A stretch of 64,000 nucleotides of DNA from Corynebacterium variabile (GCF_006539825.1 NZ_BJNT01000018.1:26009-90008); one strand, 5' to 3'; positions 18,351 through 27,574 are shown, numbered from the stretch's first letter. Translations and numbers: made by a program. The notes: a model not told the origin generated them from the letters alone.

Positions 18351-19619
18351 ATGGCAGACCACGGAATCGTCCCCCTCGAACTCGAGACCACCAACGGAAC
18401 CTTCTTCACTCTCTGGGCTCCGGGATGGACCGCCCGGGGCGAACAGTGGCAGGCATTCCTCGGTGACGACTCCGGGGTCTTCGGCTTCGAGTCCCCCGCC
18501 GCCCTGCTCGCCTGGATCCGGGATCACAAGGGTAATGACGCCCACGATCTCGCCGACCATCCGAAGTGGGCCGCGTTCACCGAGAACGCCGCAGCGAAGG
18601 TCACCCCACGCAAGTCCGGGAAGATCAGCTTCATCGAGGTCCCGAACAACCTCGCCGGCCGTCCGTCCTTCGACAACGTCAAGGCCGTCGCCTCCGCGTT
18701 CGATGTGATGAAGTCCTTCGGCGCGGTCTGCGGCCTCGAGAAGATCAACTCCTGGTTCCGCTCCTACTCCATCCTCGGCAACACCTCCCGCGGTGCTGAC
18801 CACTACAACGGCGAGAACGGTCTCGGCGAGTGGTCGAATGTGGGCTACACGGTGCTGGGCAAGTGGAAGGAGCTCCTGGAACTCGTCGACGAGCAGATCG
18901 TCTCCCCTGAGGTCGACGAGAAGTCCCTGGCCACCGCCGAGGCCGACATCGCCGCCGCCGAGGACGCGAAGAAGGAGGCGGACGTCGCGGCCGCTGCCGC
19001 CGCCGAGCAGGACGCCTCCGACGCCACGGAAGCCACCGAGGCAGCAGCCAAGGACGCAGACCCCTACGACTCGACCCCCTGGGCCGCCGCCGGTATCGAC
19101 CCGGTACGCATCACCGTCGACGGTACGACCGTCTACACCCTGCGTTGCTACGTCGGCGACCGTGAGCCGGTCTTCCTCGGTGAGAACGGCCAGATCCACA
19201 CCTTCACCTCGGGCCGTTCCATGGTCCGCTGGATGGTGGACGCCAAGGACCACGACCTCTCCCACTTCGAGACCTGGGATGACCTGGTCACCCTGGCCAA
19301 CGCCGGTGAGCTGGAGGTCAGCGTCCACCCGTCGAACGAGTACGGTTTCACCGGCCTGCGCGAGGACATCGCCAAGGGCACCGACGCCGTCGACACCGAC
19401 CAGCTGGGCCGTGCCTACGAGCTCGTCGCCGACGCCGCTGACTGGGCCGACGATGACTCGGTGAACCAGGTCCTGCTGGCCTACCCGCGCCTGCAGGACT
19501 ACGTGGCCTACATGCTCGGCTCCCCGTCCTCCGGCACCCCGACCGCCCCCTTCGACGAGGAGGCCGAGGGCTGGGGTGAGATGGAGCGTCGTCTCACCGG
19601 GCGCTTCACGAAGTTCTGA
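18351..19619 (+). CDS. conserved actinobacterial protein of unknown function
   Basis: 422 residues, not recognised as a known enzyme. It looks like two similar halves joined by an Ala/Glu/Asp-rich, probably coiled segment (about residues 185-240). Each half combines a short beta part with a repeated aspect: FGFESPAALLAWIRDHKGND in the first and HTFTSGRSMVRWMVDAKDHD in the second look like diverged copies of one motif. No signal peptide or membrane segment is seen. TAGAAT (18337-18342) ends 8 nt before the ATG, so the mRNA is probably leaderless; the in-frame TTG at 18342 overlaps that box and is not used here. Confidence 0.8.
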   Translation: MADHGIVPLELETTNGTFFTLWAPGWTARGEQWQAFLGDDSGVFGFESPAALLAWIRDHKGNDAHDLADHPKWAAFTENAAAKVTPRKSGKISFIEVPNNLAGRPSFDNVKAVASAFDVMKSFGAVCGLEKINSWFRSYSILGNTSRGADHYNGENGLGEWSNVGYTVLGKWKELLELVDEQIVSPEVDEKSLATAEADIAAAEDAKKEADVAAAAAAEQDASDATEATEAAAKDADPYDSTPWAAAGIDPVRITVDGTTVYTLRCYVGDREPVFLGENGQIHTFTSGRSMVRWMVDAKDHDLSHFETWDDLVTLANAGELEVSVHPSNEYGFTGLREDIAKGTDAVDTDQLGRAYELVADAADWADDDSVNQVLLAYPRLQDYVAYMLGSPSSGTPTAPFDEEAEGWGEMERRLTGRFTKF

Positions 19620-19670
19620 GCCGGCTCACCGCACGGACAGGGTGAAACACGGTGGTCCTATAGTTGACGG

Positions 19671-21201
19671 GTGACCAGCTCTACTCCCCCGTCCCCGACC
19701 TCCGGAACACCTGCCCCCGACGCACCCCCCGACATCCCCGGGATGGTGGGCTCTGCTCACCGCGATCCACAATCCCCGGCCGACCTGGCCCGGCGCCCTG
19801 CGCGCCGCCCTGGCCATGGCGATCCCCGCCGGTATCGCCCTGCTGCTGGGCTATGAGCAGCAGATGCTGCTCATCACCGGCGGATTCTTCATCATCATGG
19901 TTTCCGGTGGCGCGACAATGGTCGCCAAGCAGGGCATGAACCCGGTCGAGGTCGGCGGGTGGGCCTTGCTCGGTGCCGCGACCGCCACCGTCATCGGCAT
20001 GCTGCCCGCACTGTGGGGTCTGCACCGCCCGGAGATCACCGCGGTCGAGCGCCTGGAGAAGGCGGTGGCGTCCTACGCCGCGGACCCCGCCCCCACGGTT
20101 GCCCGCACCCACCAGGTCGAGACGTTGCTGGTCACGACCTGGTACATCCTCTTCGACGCCGGCCATGTCCGTGGCGGGGAGAGCACCTCCCGAGTCGTTC
20201 CCTCTGAGTCGACGACTCTCAGCGAAGAGCTGGTGCAGCGCACCCTCACCGCCCACGTCCGCCTGGCCCGGAGCAACCCCTCGGTCGGACGCCGCGACGA
20301 TTCCGCCGCCGAGGAGTTCACCGACACCCCGAACTACATCGACCTGTCCCGGCACACCGTGCCGCTGGCCCGGCCGTCGATCCGGTACCGCGTCTACCGC
20401 TCGCTGCACTGGTACTCCCAGGCCACGATGGCGTCGATCAAGGTCACCGTCGCCTGCCTGGGTGCCGGTGTGCTGGGCATCGCCTGCGGTTTCGACCGCC
20501 CGGACTGGGCGGTCCTCTCGGCGATGCTGGTGCTGCAGTGGGGTCCGGAGCGTCGCTCGGGCACGATCCGTGGCCTGCACCGCGTCATCGGTTCGGTGGT
20601 GGGCGTCGGCATCTTCGCGGTCCTGCACCTGCTGGGGGTCCACGACTGGACGCTGCTGCTGGCCCTGGCGGCCTGCCAGTTATTCGCCGAGGTCTTCGTC
20701 GTGAAGAACTACGCCCTCACGGTGATGGTCTCGACCTCGTTGGCCCTGCTCATGGGCGGCGCCATCCCCCTGCCGCTCGGAGAGGTGGTCAGCGCCCGCT
20801 GGGCGGAGATCGGCCTGGCGACAGTATGTTCCGTTGCCGTACTGTGGCTGTACCCCCGCGTCGCCGCGGTCCGTCACGCGCAGCGTCTGGTCAACCGGTC
20901 CTTCGAGGCGATGGGTGCGCTGCTCGGTGAGCTGATGACCGCGTCCTCGGTGCAGGAGGACCTGTCCCAGCGCCGTGACCTGCAGTACGAGCTGCTCAGT
21001 GAACGTCGTGCCGCGCAGTCCGTCGCGCTCGACGCCGCCGGTTTCGCCGGTCTGCACTGGCCCCGGCACCTGGCGATCCAGCGCGCCGGCTACCGGCTGC
21101 TGGACTTCTGCACGGACGCCGGTGACCGTACGGCGAACCCGGAGGAGATCACGCGCCTGGCGGCGACGGTGAAGGACGCCCGGGAGACCACGGCGTCCTG
21201 A
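19671..21201 (+). pseudogene. FUSC-family membrane transporter, frameshifted near codon 24
   Basis: The main frame encodes an aromatic-acid-exporter/FUSC-type protein: an N-terminal membrane block (IPAGIALLLGYEQQMLLITG), a soluble part, a second membrane block (WAVLSAMLVLQWGP, TLLLALAACQLFAEVFVV) and a soluble tail. TATAGT (19659-19664) ends 6 nt before GTG 19671, the leaderless pattern of this genome, and that GTG frame gives a plausible start through PDIPG. It then has to join the main frame, which begins GWWALLTAIHNPRPTWPG. Removing one G from CCCCGGG at 19736-19742 joins them exactly. The main frame has no start between its upstream stop (19672) and ATG 19816. A restart at 19816 would lose about 48 residues. 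Confidence 0.7.
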
Positions 21202-21227
21202 TCCCCCTCCCCTGAGGATCCCCCCCC

Positions 21228-22076
21228 CTACTTGGTGGCGTCGTCCGAAGAGGACGCGTCCTCGGCGTCCTTCTCCTCCTCCGGGGCGACGATGCGGCGC
21301 ACGCCCCAGACGATCTCGGCGATGCCGACCCAGGCGGCGGTGTGGGCGATGGCGAAGAGGATGCCCTTGAAGATGCTGAGGTCACCGTCGTCGGCGGTGA
21401 ACATCAGGATCAACGGGTAGATCATGCCGATGACCATGATGCCCAGGCAGGCGAGATAGACCTTCGACTGCGACCGGTCACGACCGGCGACGGACAGCTG
21501 TGCGGTGTTGAACTGCGCTTTGGCCGGGGTCTGCTGTACCGGGCCACCGAAGTTCCCGGAGTTGAACTGCTGCTGGCCGTACTGGCCGTACTGGCCCTGC
21601 TGACCGGACTGGGCGAACTGGGACTGGCCGTAGCCGCTGTACTGACCGTAGGGGCTCTGCGAGGAGCCGGCTTCCTCCTCCGAGGAAGAAGAAGAGGACG
21701 AGGACGACCCCGGGTCACCGGCGGCGTTGATGACGCTGGTCGAGGCAGCGTCGTAGGACGGGACCGGGGACGACTCCGAAGACTCCGAGGACTCCGAGGA
21801 CGCAGCCGGGCTGTCCGCGAGCTGGTGCAGCCAGGAGACGTCGATGACGCCGTCGGGACCGGCCAGCGCGGCCTCGTAGGTGTTGCGCTTGGCGGGGTCG
21901 GAGAGGATCGCCCGGGCCGTGGCGAGCTGGTCGACCTCCGGGGAGTTCGACGGGTAACCCTGGCCGACGAGGCCGTTGATGCGCCCGTCGAGCAGCGCCC
22001 CGATCTCCGTGGGCGGCATATCCTTGTTCAGCCCCAGCTCGGTGTACAGGTCGTAATTGGGCATTGCTCTGGTCAC
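21228..22076 (-). CDS. J-like domain protein with Q/G/Y-rich linker and two membrane segments
   Basis: 282 residues. Residues 5-70 look like a worn J domain: YDLYTELGLNKDMPPTEIGA and then ARAILSDPAKRNTYEAAL, matching helix III of J domains, but the HPD motif is absent. A serine/glutamate run follows, then a Q/G/Y-rich low-complexity stretch at about 140-185 (QYGQYGQQQFNSGNF), and two membrane segments (VYLACLGIMVIGMIYPLILM and a second near 230) with an acidic tail. The GTG at 22076 has GGAACGGA just upstream; ATG 22064 is the alternative. It lies 99 bp downstream of the Ser/Thr kinase gene on the same strand and could be its partner or substrate. A damaged paralogue is at 33786. Its stop codon lies in a run of nine C on the plus strand. 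Confidence 0.8.
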   Translation of the reverse strand: MTRAMPNYDLYTELGLNKDMPPTEIGALLDGRINGLVGQGYPSNSPEVDQLATARAILSDPAKRNTYEAALAGPDGVIDVSWLHQLADSPAASSESSESSESSPVPSYDAASTSVINAAGDPGSSSSSSSSSEEEAGSSQSPYGQYSGYGQSQFAQSGQQGQYGQYGQQQFNSGNFGGPVQQTPAKAQFNTAQLSVAGRDRSQSKVYLACLGIMVIGMIYPLILMFTADDGDLSIFKGILFAIAHTAAWVGIAEIVWGVRRIVAPEEEKDAEDASSSDDATK

Positions 22077-22175
22077 GTCCGTTCCGGTTCTCGAGTGAGT
22101 GAACCCTACTCATTGTTGACAGAGTGAAAGACTAATACATCAACCTGAGAATTCGTCGGGAACCTCACGGGAATG

Positions 22176-23693
22176 TCATGAACAGACCGGAATTCCCCTG
22201 AGGTCCTCCTCGGCAGTGTCCGACGCCAACAGCAGCGAGTACCTGTCCTTGCCCTCCGCCTGAGGCAGCGCGACCTGTGCGTCGCCCACCGGACCGGTCT
22301 TGATGACACACTCTCCGTCCGACAGCTCCTGGAGTTCCCGGCTCGATCCGAGACGGTCCCGGGTGTCGGCATCGCCGAAGTCGGCGGCGATGAGAGTGCG
22401 TCCACCTCCCCGGCAGGTGATCCGTGCCCGCTCACCGTCGCCGGTATCCGCCGCGGAACAGGTCATCCCGAGCCAGCCGGCGTCATTCTGCCGGTCCGGC
22501 AGGACCTGCGGGAGTGCCGCAGCCATCGCCTTCTCGTCCCCTGACCAGTCGGGATGACGCAGCGTGTCAGTCACGACGATACCCCCGACGACCAGGACCG
22601 CCACAGACAGCAGGGCGACCGCGCCGAGGAGGAGGCGGCGGGACCGGAGGGGTTTCCCGTCGGTCGGGATGGCCGGCGGGGGTGCGGCCTGTGTGGTCTG
22701 TGCTGTGTACGCGGTCGGAGCGGCAGGTGTCACCGCTCCCGCGTCCGCTGACTCCAGTGCGTTGAGGAACTCACGTGCGGAGGCGTAGCGCTGCGACGGG
22801 TCGTCGGCGAGTGCCCGGGCGAGGACGCCGACGATCTCCCGTGCCCTGCTCTGGTCCGGAGCTGCCAGTGCGTGCGCCGGGACCTCGGGGAACCGTCGGG
22901 CGAACCGCCAGGCCTCCTGACTCATGGTCTCGCGCAGCGGCCGCAGGGTGAGCATCTCGAAGACGATGAGGGCGAAGGCGTAGAGGTCCACCGAGTCGCC
23001 CGGCACCGGCCCACCCTGCACCGACCGGAACTGTTCCGGGGCCATGTAGCGGTCGGTGCCGATGAGGAACCCGGCGGACGTCAGCCGGGTCTCGTCCTGG
23101 GTGAGGCTGATGCCGAAGTCGGTGAGCAGCGGGACATTCCACGCGCTGTCGCGGTGGGCGCGGTCGGGCACGAGGATATTCGCCGGCTTCACGTCACGGT
23201 GGATGACCTGCGGCCGCATCCGGTGGATGGTGTCCAGGGCGTCCGCCACCGGACGCAGCAGCTCCACGGTCTCGGCGACGGTGAACGGTCCGCCGGAACT
23301 GCGCCGTGAGGCGATGAGTGCACCGAGGTCACCGCCCTCGACATAGTCCATGACGAAATACGCCACCCCCTCCGGCGAGGTCCGCGCCGAGTGCACGCCG
23401 ACGATCGCCGGGTGACGCAGCTGCCCGAGGATCCGGCTTTCCTGCCGGAAACGCTGCAGGCTGTCCGGGCCGCCGCCGGTACTCTCCAGCACCTTCACCG
23501 CGACCCACCGGTTGAGGTCCCGGTCGCGGGCCCGGTAGACCCTGCCCATGCCGCCCTTGCCGATCTGGGTGAGGTCGGTGAGGCTGTGCCGTTCCTCCAG
23601 GCAGGCCAGGAACCGGGTCCAGGCGTTGTCGCCGGGGACCGGTGCAGTGGCGTTGTCGCTGCTGTGCTCGCTGCCGTGCTCGTTCACCGCCAC
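22176..23693 (-). CDS. transmembrane Ser/Thr protein kinase (Hanks type)
   Basis: 505 residues. The kinase domain (about 40-310) has the glycine loop IGKGGMGRVYRA, the ATP lysine in WVAVKVLE, the catalytic loop VIHRDVKPANIL, the metal-binding LLTDFGISL and GTDRYMAPEQF. A proline/threonine linker is followed by one membrane segment (LLLGAVALLSVAVLVVGGIV) and an external domain of about 130 residues with four cysteines (TCSAAD, ITCRGG, GECVIK, IPVCS) that could form two disulfides. The external domain is not PASTA, so the ligand is unknown. The gene starts 4 bp after the FHA-like gene and is followed by a J-like membrane protein gene, which suggests one signalling unit. Confidence 0.93.
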   Translation of the reverse strand: MAVNEHGSEHSSDNATAPVPGDNAWTRFLACLEERHSLTDLTQIGKGGMGRVYRARDRDLNRWVAVKVLESTGGGPDSLQRFRQESRILGQLRHPAIVGVHSARTSPEGVAYFVMDYVEGGDLGALIASRRSSGGPFTVAETVELLRPVADALDTIHRMRPQVIHRDVKPANILVPDRAHRDSAWNVPLLTDFGISLTQDETRLTSAGFLIGTDRYMAPEQFRSVQGGPVPGDSVDLYAFALIVFEMLTLRPLRETMSQEAWRFARRFPEVPAHALAAPDQSRAREIVGVLARALADDPSQRYASAREFLNALESADAGAVTPAAPTAYTAQTTQAAPPPAIPTDGKPLRSRRLLLGAVALLSVAVLVVGGIVVTDTLRHPDWSGDEKAMAAALPQVLPDRQNDAGWLGMTCSAADTGDGERARITCRGGGRTLIAADFGDADTRDRLGSSRELQELSDGECVIKTGPVGDAQVALPQAEGKDRYSLLLASDTAEEDLRGIPVCS

Positions 23694-23697
23694 CGCC

Positions 23698-24414
23698 TCA
23701 CAGGGTTCCGCGGGTCTTCAACGACCAGTAGTTCTCCCTGGCGTAGCGGGCCAGGGCGAAGCGGCGTGCCGGGGCGTTGCCGCTGCGCACCGAGAATCCG
23801 GGCACGCCGTTGGTCTCCAGGGAGCGGCACAGGTAGTCGATCTTCGTGTTGACCTTCTTCTGCGACCACCCGAGCGCCTGCTCAAGAGCACGCACCGAGG
23901 GCACCTTGTCCATCCCGGCACCTGGGTTCGCGATCAGCGGGGCGGCGAGAGCCTGCAGGAGCAGCTTCTGTTCCTCGTTCGGCTCGAAGCGTCCCACCGT
24001 CATCGTGCCGAGGTCGATAGCGCCGTCGAGAACGCTGTCGACGGCGGGCGGACGCAGCGTCCTGGCGACCGTGAGGTGCAGTTCATAGGTGCAGCCGGAG
24101 GTCGCGAAGACCACCGCAGACTCCCCCGACGGCAGCGGCAGTGTCGCACCGGGGCCGACGCGCAGTTCAGCGAAGGAGTTCTCCGCCCACGGGTGGATGC
24201 CCGCGGTGATGCGGGTGCCGTAGTTGGTGACCATCCAGGTGGCGCCGTCGGCCCAGAACTGGAGGAACCGACGGTGCATGAACTCGTCGTCCTCCCCGAC
24301 CGGGAAGGTCGCCGAGCGTCCGGTCATCAGGGTCTGCCCCGGGTCGAGGGCGACGCGGTGCCCGATGAGATCGTCCACGACCATCTGGCCGGGGTGTACC
24401 GCGAACTGCGCCAC
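23698..24414 (-). CDS. FHA-like protein with C-terminal helical DNA-binding-type domain
   Basis: 238 residues from GTG 24414, which has GGAGGA 3 nt upstream; the in-frame TTG at 24429 precedes that site. The first 115 residues have the beta-rich FHA pattern: TLMTGRSATFPVGEDDEFMH, then RRFLQFW and MVTNYGTRI, matching the GR...H...N phosphothreonine-binding layout loosely. The C-terminal part (EEQKLLLQALAAPLI through KVNTKIDYLCRSLE) resembles a winged helix. As the first gene before the Ser/Thr kinase it probably reads a phosphothreonine made by that kinase and may control transcription. Assignment of both domains is by pattern only. Confidence 0.75.
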   Translation of the reverse strand: MAQFAVHPGQMVVDDLIGHRVALDPGQTLMTGRSATFPVGEDDEFMHRRFLQFWADGATWMVTNYGTRITAGIHPWAENSFAELRVGPGATLPLPSGESAVVFATSGCTYELHLTVARTLRPPAVDSVLDGAIDLGTMTVGRFEPNEEQKLLLQALAAPLIANPGAGMDKVPSVRALEQALGWSQKKVNTKIDYLCRSLETNGVPGFSVRSGNAPARRFALARYARENYWSLKTRGTL

Positions 24415-24504
24415 TGTTCCTCCGTGCAAGGCTCCGCTGTGTTGTCCCCGGCTATCCTATCGAACGGCTGGACGTTGATCCCCGGTTGATCTCCGGGTGC
24501 CCGG

Positions 24505-25272
24505 TCACCGCTCCAGTTCGTGGGCCAGGGAGGACAGTTCCCCGCCACCGGCCATCTCGAGGGTCAGCTCGTCGAGGGTGACCTCGTCGCGGGAGGCGTC
24601 CATCTTCTGGCGTCCCAGGTTCAGCAGGATGAACCGGTCGCCGACCAGGTACGCGTGGTGCGGGTTGTGGGTGATGAAGATGACGCCGAGCCCCTCGTCA
24701 CGGGCCGCAGCGATGAACCGCAGCACCATGCCGGACTGCTTCACGCCGAGGGCCGCGGTCGGCTCGTCGAGAATGAGCAGGCGGGCACCGAAGTACATGG
24801 CGCGGGCGATGGCGACGACCTGGCGCTGGCCACCGGACAGTGAGGCGATCGGGACCGCCACGTCCGGCAGGTCGATGCCCATGTGGTGGAGCCGCTCGTG
24901 GGTGATCTCCCGCATCTCGGCCTCGCGCATCTTCCCGAACCGGCCGGTGAGTTCCTGGCCGAGGAAGAAGTTGCGCCACACCGGCATCTCACCGACGACG
25001 GCGAGGTCCTGGTAGACCGTCGCGATGCCGTGGTCGAGGGAGTCACGCGGGGAGCCGAAGCTCACCTCTTCCCCGTCGACGAGGATCTCACCCTCGGTGG
25101 GCTTGTGGAGCCCGGCGAGGATCTTGATCAGCGTGGACTTTCCGGCACCGTTGTCGCCGAGGACGCAGGTCACGGTGCCGGCGTCCACGGAGAGGTTGAT
25201 GTCGCTCAGCGCACGGAAGGCGCCGTAGGCCTTGCCGACGCCGCGGAGTTCGATGATGTGCTCTTCGCTCAT
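24505..25272 (-). CDS. sugar ABC transporter ATP-binding protein (single domain)
   Basis: 255 residues with Walker A GDNGAGKS, Q-loop VYQDLAVV, signature LSGGQRQ and Walker B LLILDEPTAALG. The single nucleotide-binding domain (not the double RbsA type) and the FITHNPHHAYLVGDRFILLN end match the ATPases of FrcA-like carbohydrate importers. It is the last gene of a three-gene operon and overlaps the permease stop by 4 nt. Substrate is likely a pentose, hexose or cyclitol, which cannot be narrowed from this sequence. Confidence 0.93.
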   Translation of the reverse strand: MSEEHIIELRGVGKAYGAFRALSDINLSVDAGTVTCVLGDNGAGKSTLIKILAGLHKPTEGEILVDGEEVSFGSPRDSLDHGIATVYQDLAVVGEMPVWRNFFLGQELTGRFGKMREAEMREITHERLHHMGIDLPDVAVPIASLSGGQRQVVAIARAMYFGARLLILDEPTAALGVKQSGMVLRFIAAARDEGLGVIFITHNPHHAYLVGDRFILLNLGRQKMDASRDEVTLDELTLEMAGGGELSSLAHELER

Positions 25273-26327
25273 TTGCGGGCCTCCGTGAACTTCGAGAAGG
25301 AACGGTTGGACAGGACGGCCAGCAACAGCACGCCGCCGACGAAGAACTTCAGCCAGTCCGGGTTCCAGCCGGCGTAGACGATGCCCTGGGTGGTCATGCC
25401 GTAGATCAGCGCACCGATCGCGGTGCCGATCGCCGTGCCCTTGCCGCCGGTCATCGCCACACCGCCGACGACGGCGGCGATGATGTAGAAGAACTCGTTG
25501 CCGACGCCCTGCCCGGCCTGGATCGAATCGAACTCGTAGAGGTTGTGCTGACCGACGAACCAGCAGGACGCCGCGACAACCATGAACAGGATGATCTTCA
25601 CCCGGTCGACCGGCACACCGACGGCGCGGGAGGCCTCCGGGTTACCGCCGACGGCGAAGATCCAGTTACCGAACTTCGTCTTGAACAGGAGGAAGTGGGC
25701 CACCAGCACGAAGAGGATCCACCAGAAGATCGTGACCTTCAGGGTGACGCCGAAGACGTCCCACTGACCGGCGAAGAGCTTCCGGCAGAACTCGAAGCCC
25801 TGCATGTCGGCGATGGACTTGGTGGAGACCGCGTCCATGATCCGCTTGGTCAGTGCCAGGTTGAGACCTTGGAGCATGAGGAAGGTCGCCAGGGTGATGA
25901 GGAAGCTGGGCACACCGGTCTTGGTGACCATCCAGCCGTTGAAGAAGCCGATGGCCAGGGCGAGTACCAGGGCGAGCAGTGAGCCGACCCAGGACTGCAT
26001 GTGCCACTGGTAGTTCATCATCGTGGCGGCCAGGGCCGTGGAGGTCACCGCCACACCGGTCGACAGGTCGAATTCGTCGGCGATCATCAGCAGGCCGACA
26101 GCCAGGGCGACGATGCCGAGGGTGGAGGAGACGTAGAGGACCGTCGCGAAGGAGTCGAGGGAGCGGAAGCTCGGTGCGACGACCATGAACAGCACGAAGA
26201 CGCCGACCGCACCGATGACGCTGGCGAGCTCCGGCCGGTGCATGAGCTTTTCGAGCCCCTGGCGGGTGCGCGGGGTGGTGGTTTCCGCGGAAACCTCCGC
26301 GGTCACCTCAGTGGAGGGGATACTCAT
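25269..26327 (-). CDS. sugar ABC transporter permease (RbsC/FrcC family)
   Basis: 352 residues with about nine to ten membrane helices and the family stretch IADEFDLSTGVAVTSTALAA, the FFNGWMVTKTGVPSFLITL segment and the GGNPEASRAVGVPVDRVKII coupling region. The N-terminal 30 residues are cytoplasmic. It overlaps both the binding-protein gene (4 nt) and the ATPase gene (4 nt), so the operon is tightly coupled. It probably works as a homodimer with the ATPase dimer, as known for this family. Confidence 0.93.
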   Translation of the reverse strand: MSIPSTEVTAEVSAETTTPRTRQGLEKLMHRPELASVIGAVGVFVLFMVVAPSFRSLDSFATVLYVSSTLGIVALAVGLLMIADEFDLSTGVAVTSTALAATMMNYQWHMQSWVGSLLALVLALAIGFFNGWMVTKTGVPSFLITLATFLMLQGLNLALTKRIMDAVSTKSIADMQGFEFCRKLFAGQWDVFGVTLKVTIFWWILFVLVAHFLLFKTKFGNWIFAVGGNPEASRAVGVPVDRVKIILFMVVAASCWFVGQHNLYEFDSIQAGQGVGNEFFYIIAAVVGGVAMTGGKGTAIGTAIGALIYGMTTQGIVYAGWNPDWLKFFVGGVLLLAVLSNRSFSKFTEARK

Positions 26328-27340
26328 CGCAGACCGTCCTTGGCGGCGTCCGCGATGGTGTCGATGTTGTCGGCGTCGACGAAGCTCGGGCCGGAGTAGA
26401 CGGGGCGTCCACCACCGACGGTGGTGCCGTTGCGCTTGGCGAGCCAGAGGGAGTCGACTGCCAGATAGCCCTGCAGGTAGGGCTGCTGGTCGACGGCAAA
26501 GGAGATGTCGCCGCTCTTGATGGCGGGGACGAGCTCGGCGTTCGTGTCGAAGGTGCCGATCTTCACGTCCTCGCCGGGGTTGCGGCCGGCTTCCTCGGCG
26601 GCCTGGGCGGCGACGAGGCCGACCGGGGTGACCAGGGACATGATCCAGTCGATGGAGCTGTCCTGGGCGAGCTTGGCCTTGATGGTGGACTGCACGGAGG
26701 TGAGCTCCTGGCCGTTGACGTAGAGCGTCTCGACGGTGCCGGCACCGCCGAGGCCCTTCTTCACGCCGGCACAGCGGTCCTCCTGGGACTGGTTGCCCTG
26801 CTCGTGGATGACGCAGAGGACCTTCTTGGCACCCTCGTCATTGAGGCGCTCGCCGGCCTGCTGACCGGCGACGCCCTCCTCCTGGCCGAAGAATCCGGTG
26901 AGACCGTACTTCTCGTACTGCTCCATGCCGGCGTTGAGGCCGACGACCGGGATACCGGCGTTGACGGCCTTCTTCGCGACCGGGCCGATAGCCGAGGCGT
27001 TCGGCATGGTCACGGCGATGCCGTCGACGTTGGAGTCGATGGCGTTCTGCACGAGGGCGGCCTGGTTGGGGGCCTGCGGGTCCGAGCTGTAGCGCAGTTC
27101 GATGTTGTCCTTCTGCGCGGCGTCCTCGGCACCCTTGCGGACGAGGTCCCAGAAGGTGTCGCCCGGCGCGCCGTGGCTGACCATGCTGACGACGTAGCGG
27201 GGGGTGTCGACGGTGCCGCCACCGGAGCCGTCGCCGTTGTCACGCGGCGCACCGCCGGTCGAGGAGCAGGCGGCGAGGGACACTGCGAGGGCTGCAGTCA
27301 TGGCGGCAGCAACGGTCCTGAGGGTCTTCTTGAACATCAC
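26324..27340 (-). CDS. sugar ABC transporter substrate-binding lipoprotein (periplasmic-binding type 1)
   Basis: 338 residues. A lipoprotein signal is visible (ALAVSLAACSS, lipobox cysteine at about residue 25), then a RbsB-like fold: YVVSMVSHGAPGDTFWDLVR, IDSNVDGIAVTMPNASAIGP, IPVVGLNAGM, GNQSQEDRCAGVKKGL and KIGTFDTNAELVPAI. It is first in the operon, upstream of the permease by a 4-nt overlap. GTG at 27340 or ATG at 27337 could be the start. The 5' region carries direct repeats and a palindrome that may bind a LacI- or ROK-type regulator not found in this window. Confidence 0.93.
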   Translation of the reverse strand: MMFKKTLRTVAAAMTAALAVSLAACSSTGGAPRDNGDGSGGGTVDTPRYVVSMVSHGAPGDTFWDLVRKGAEDAAQKDNIELRYSSDPQAPNQAALVQNAIDSNVDGIAVTMPNASAIGPVAKKAVNAGIPVVGLNAGMEQYEKYGLTGFFGQEEGVAGQQAGERLNDEGAKKVLCVIHEQGNQSQEDRCAGVKKGLGGAGTVETLYVNGQELTSVQSTIKAKLAQDSSIDWIMSLVTPVGLVAAQAAEEAGRNPGEDVKIGTFDTNAELVPAIKSGDISFAVDQQPYLQGYLAVDSLWLAKRNGTTVGGGRPVYSGPSFVDADNIDTIADAAKDGLR

Positions 27341-27574
27341 AACCGTTCAGTCAAGGCTTCTGAAGCGGTTAAGTCAAGCCACCTGACCTGCTCATTTATC
27401 GATCAACTTGATCGGTTAAGCGCCGTTTACCTGCAGGAGGACGCCGGTCTCCGGAGCGCCATCTCTTCCCTGTCTGACACTCCTGTAGTGCACTCCGGTC
27501 CACGTCACGCTACCGCGTCAGGTGCCAGGCAACTCATACCAGGCACCCGGTCCAGCCACCCCATACTAGGGCTT
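27341..27574. promoter_or_regulatory. control region upstream of the sugar ABC operon
   Basis: No gene is seen in 27341-27685. The operon-proximal part holds a direct repeat, GTTCAGTCAAGGC (27345-27357) and GTTAAGTCAAGCC (27368-27380), and a perfect palindrome CGATCAACTTGATCG (27400-27414), followed by GGTTAAGCG. Together they look like a repressor or activator target for the divergent ABC operon. The remaining bases up to 27574 show nothing recognisable. The long hairpin 27575-27645 and the promoter of the next gene fill the rest. Confidence 0.5.

Noticed and set aside
19736..19742. Programmed ribosomal frameshifting in the FUSC gene
   Set aside because: CCCCGGG is not a known slippery heptamer and no stimulatory element is seen; similar lesions in other genes favour mutation or error.
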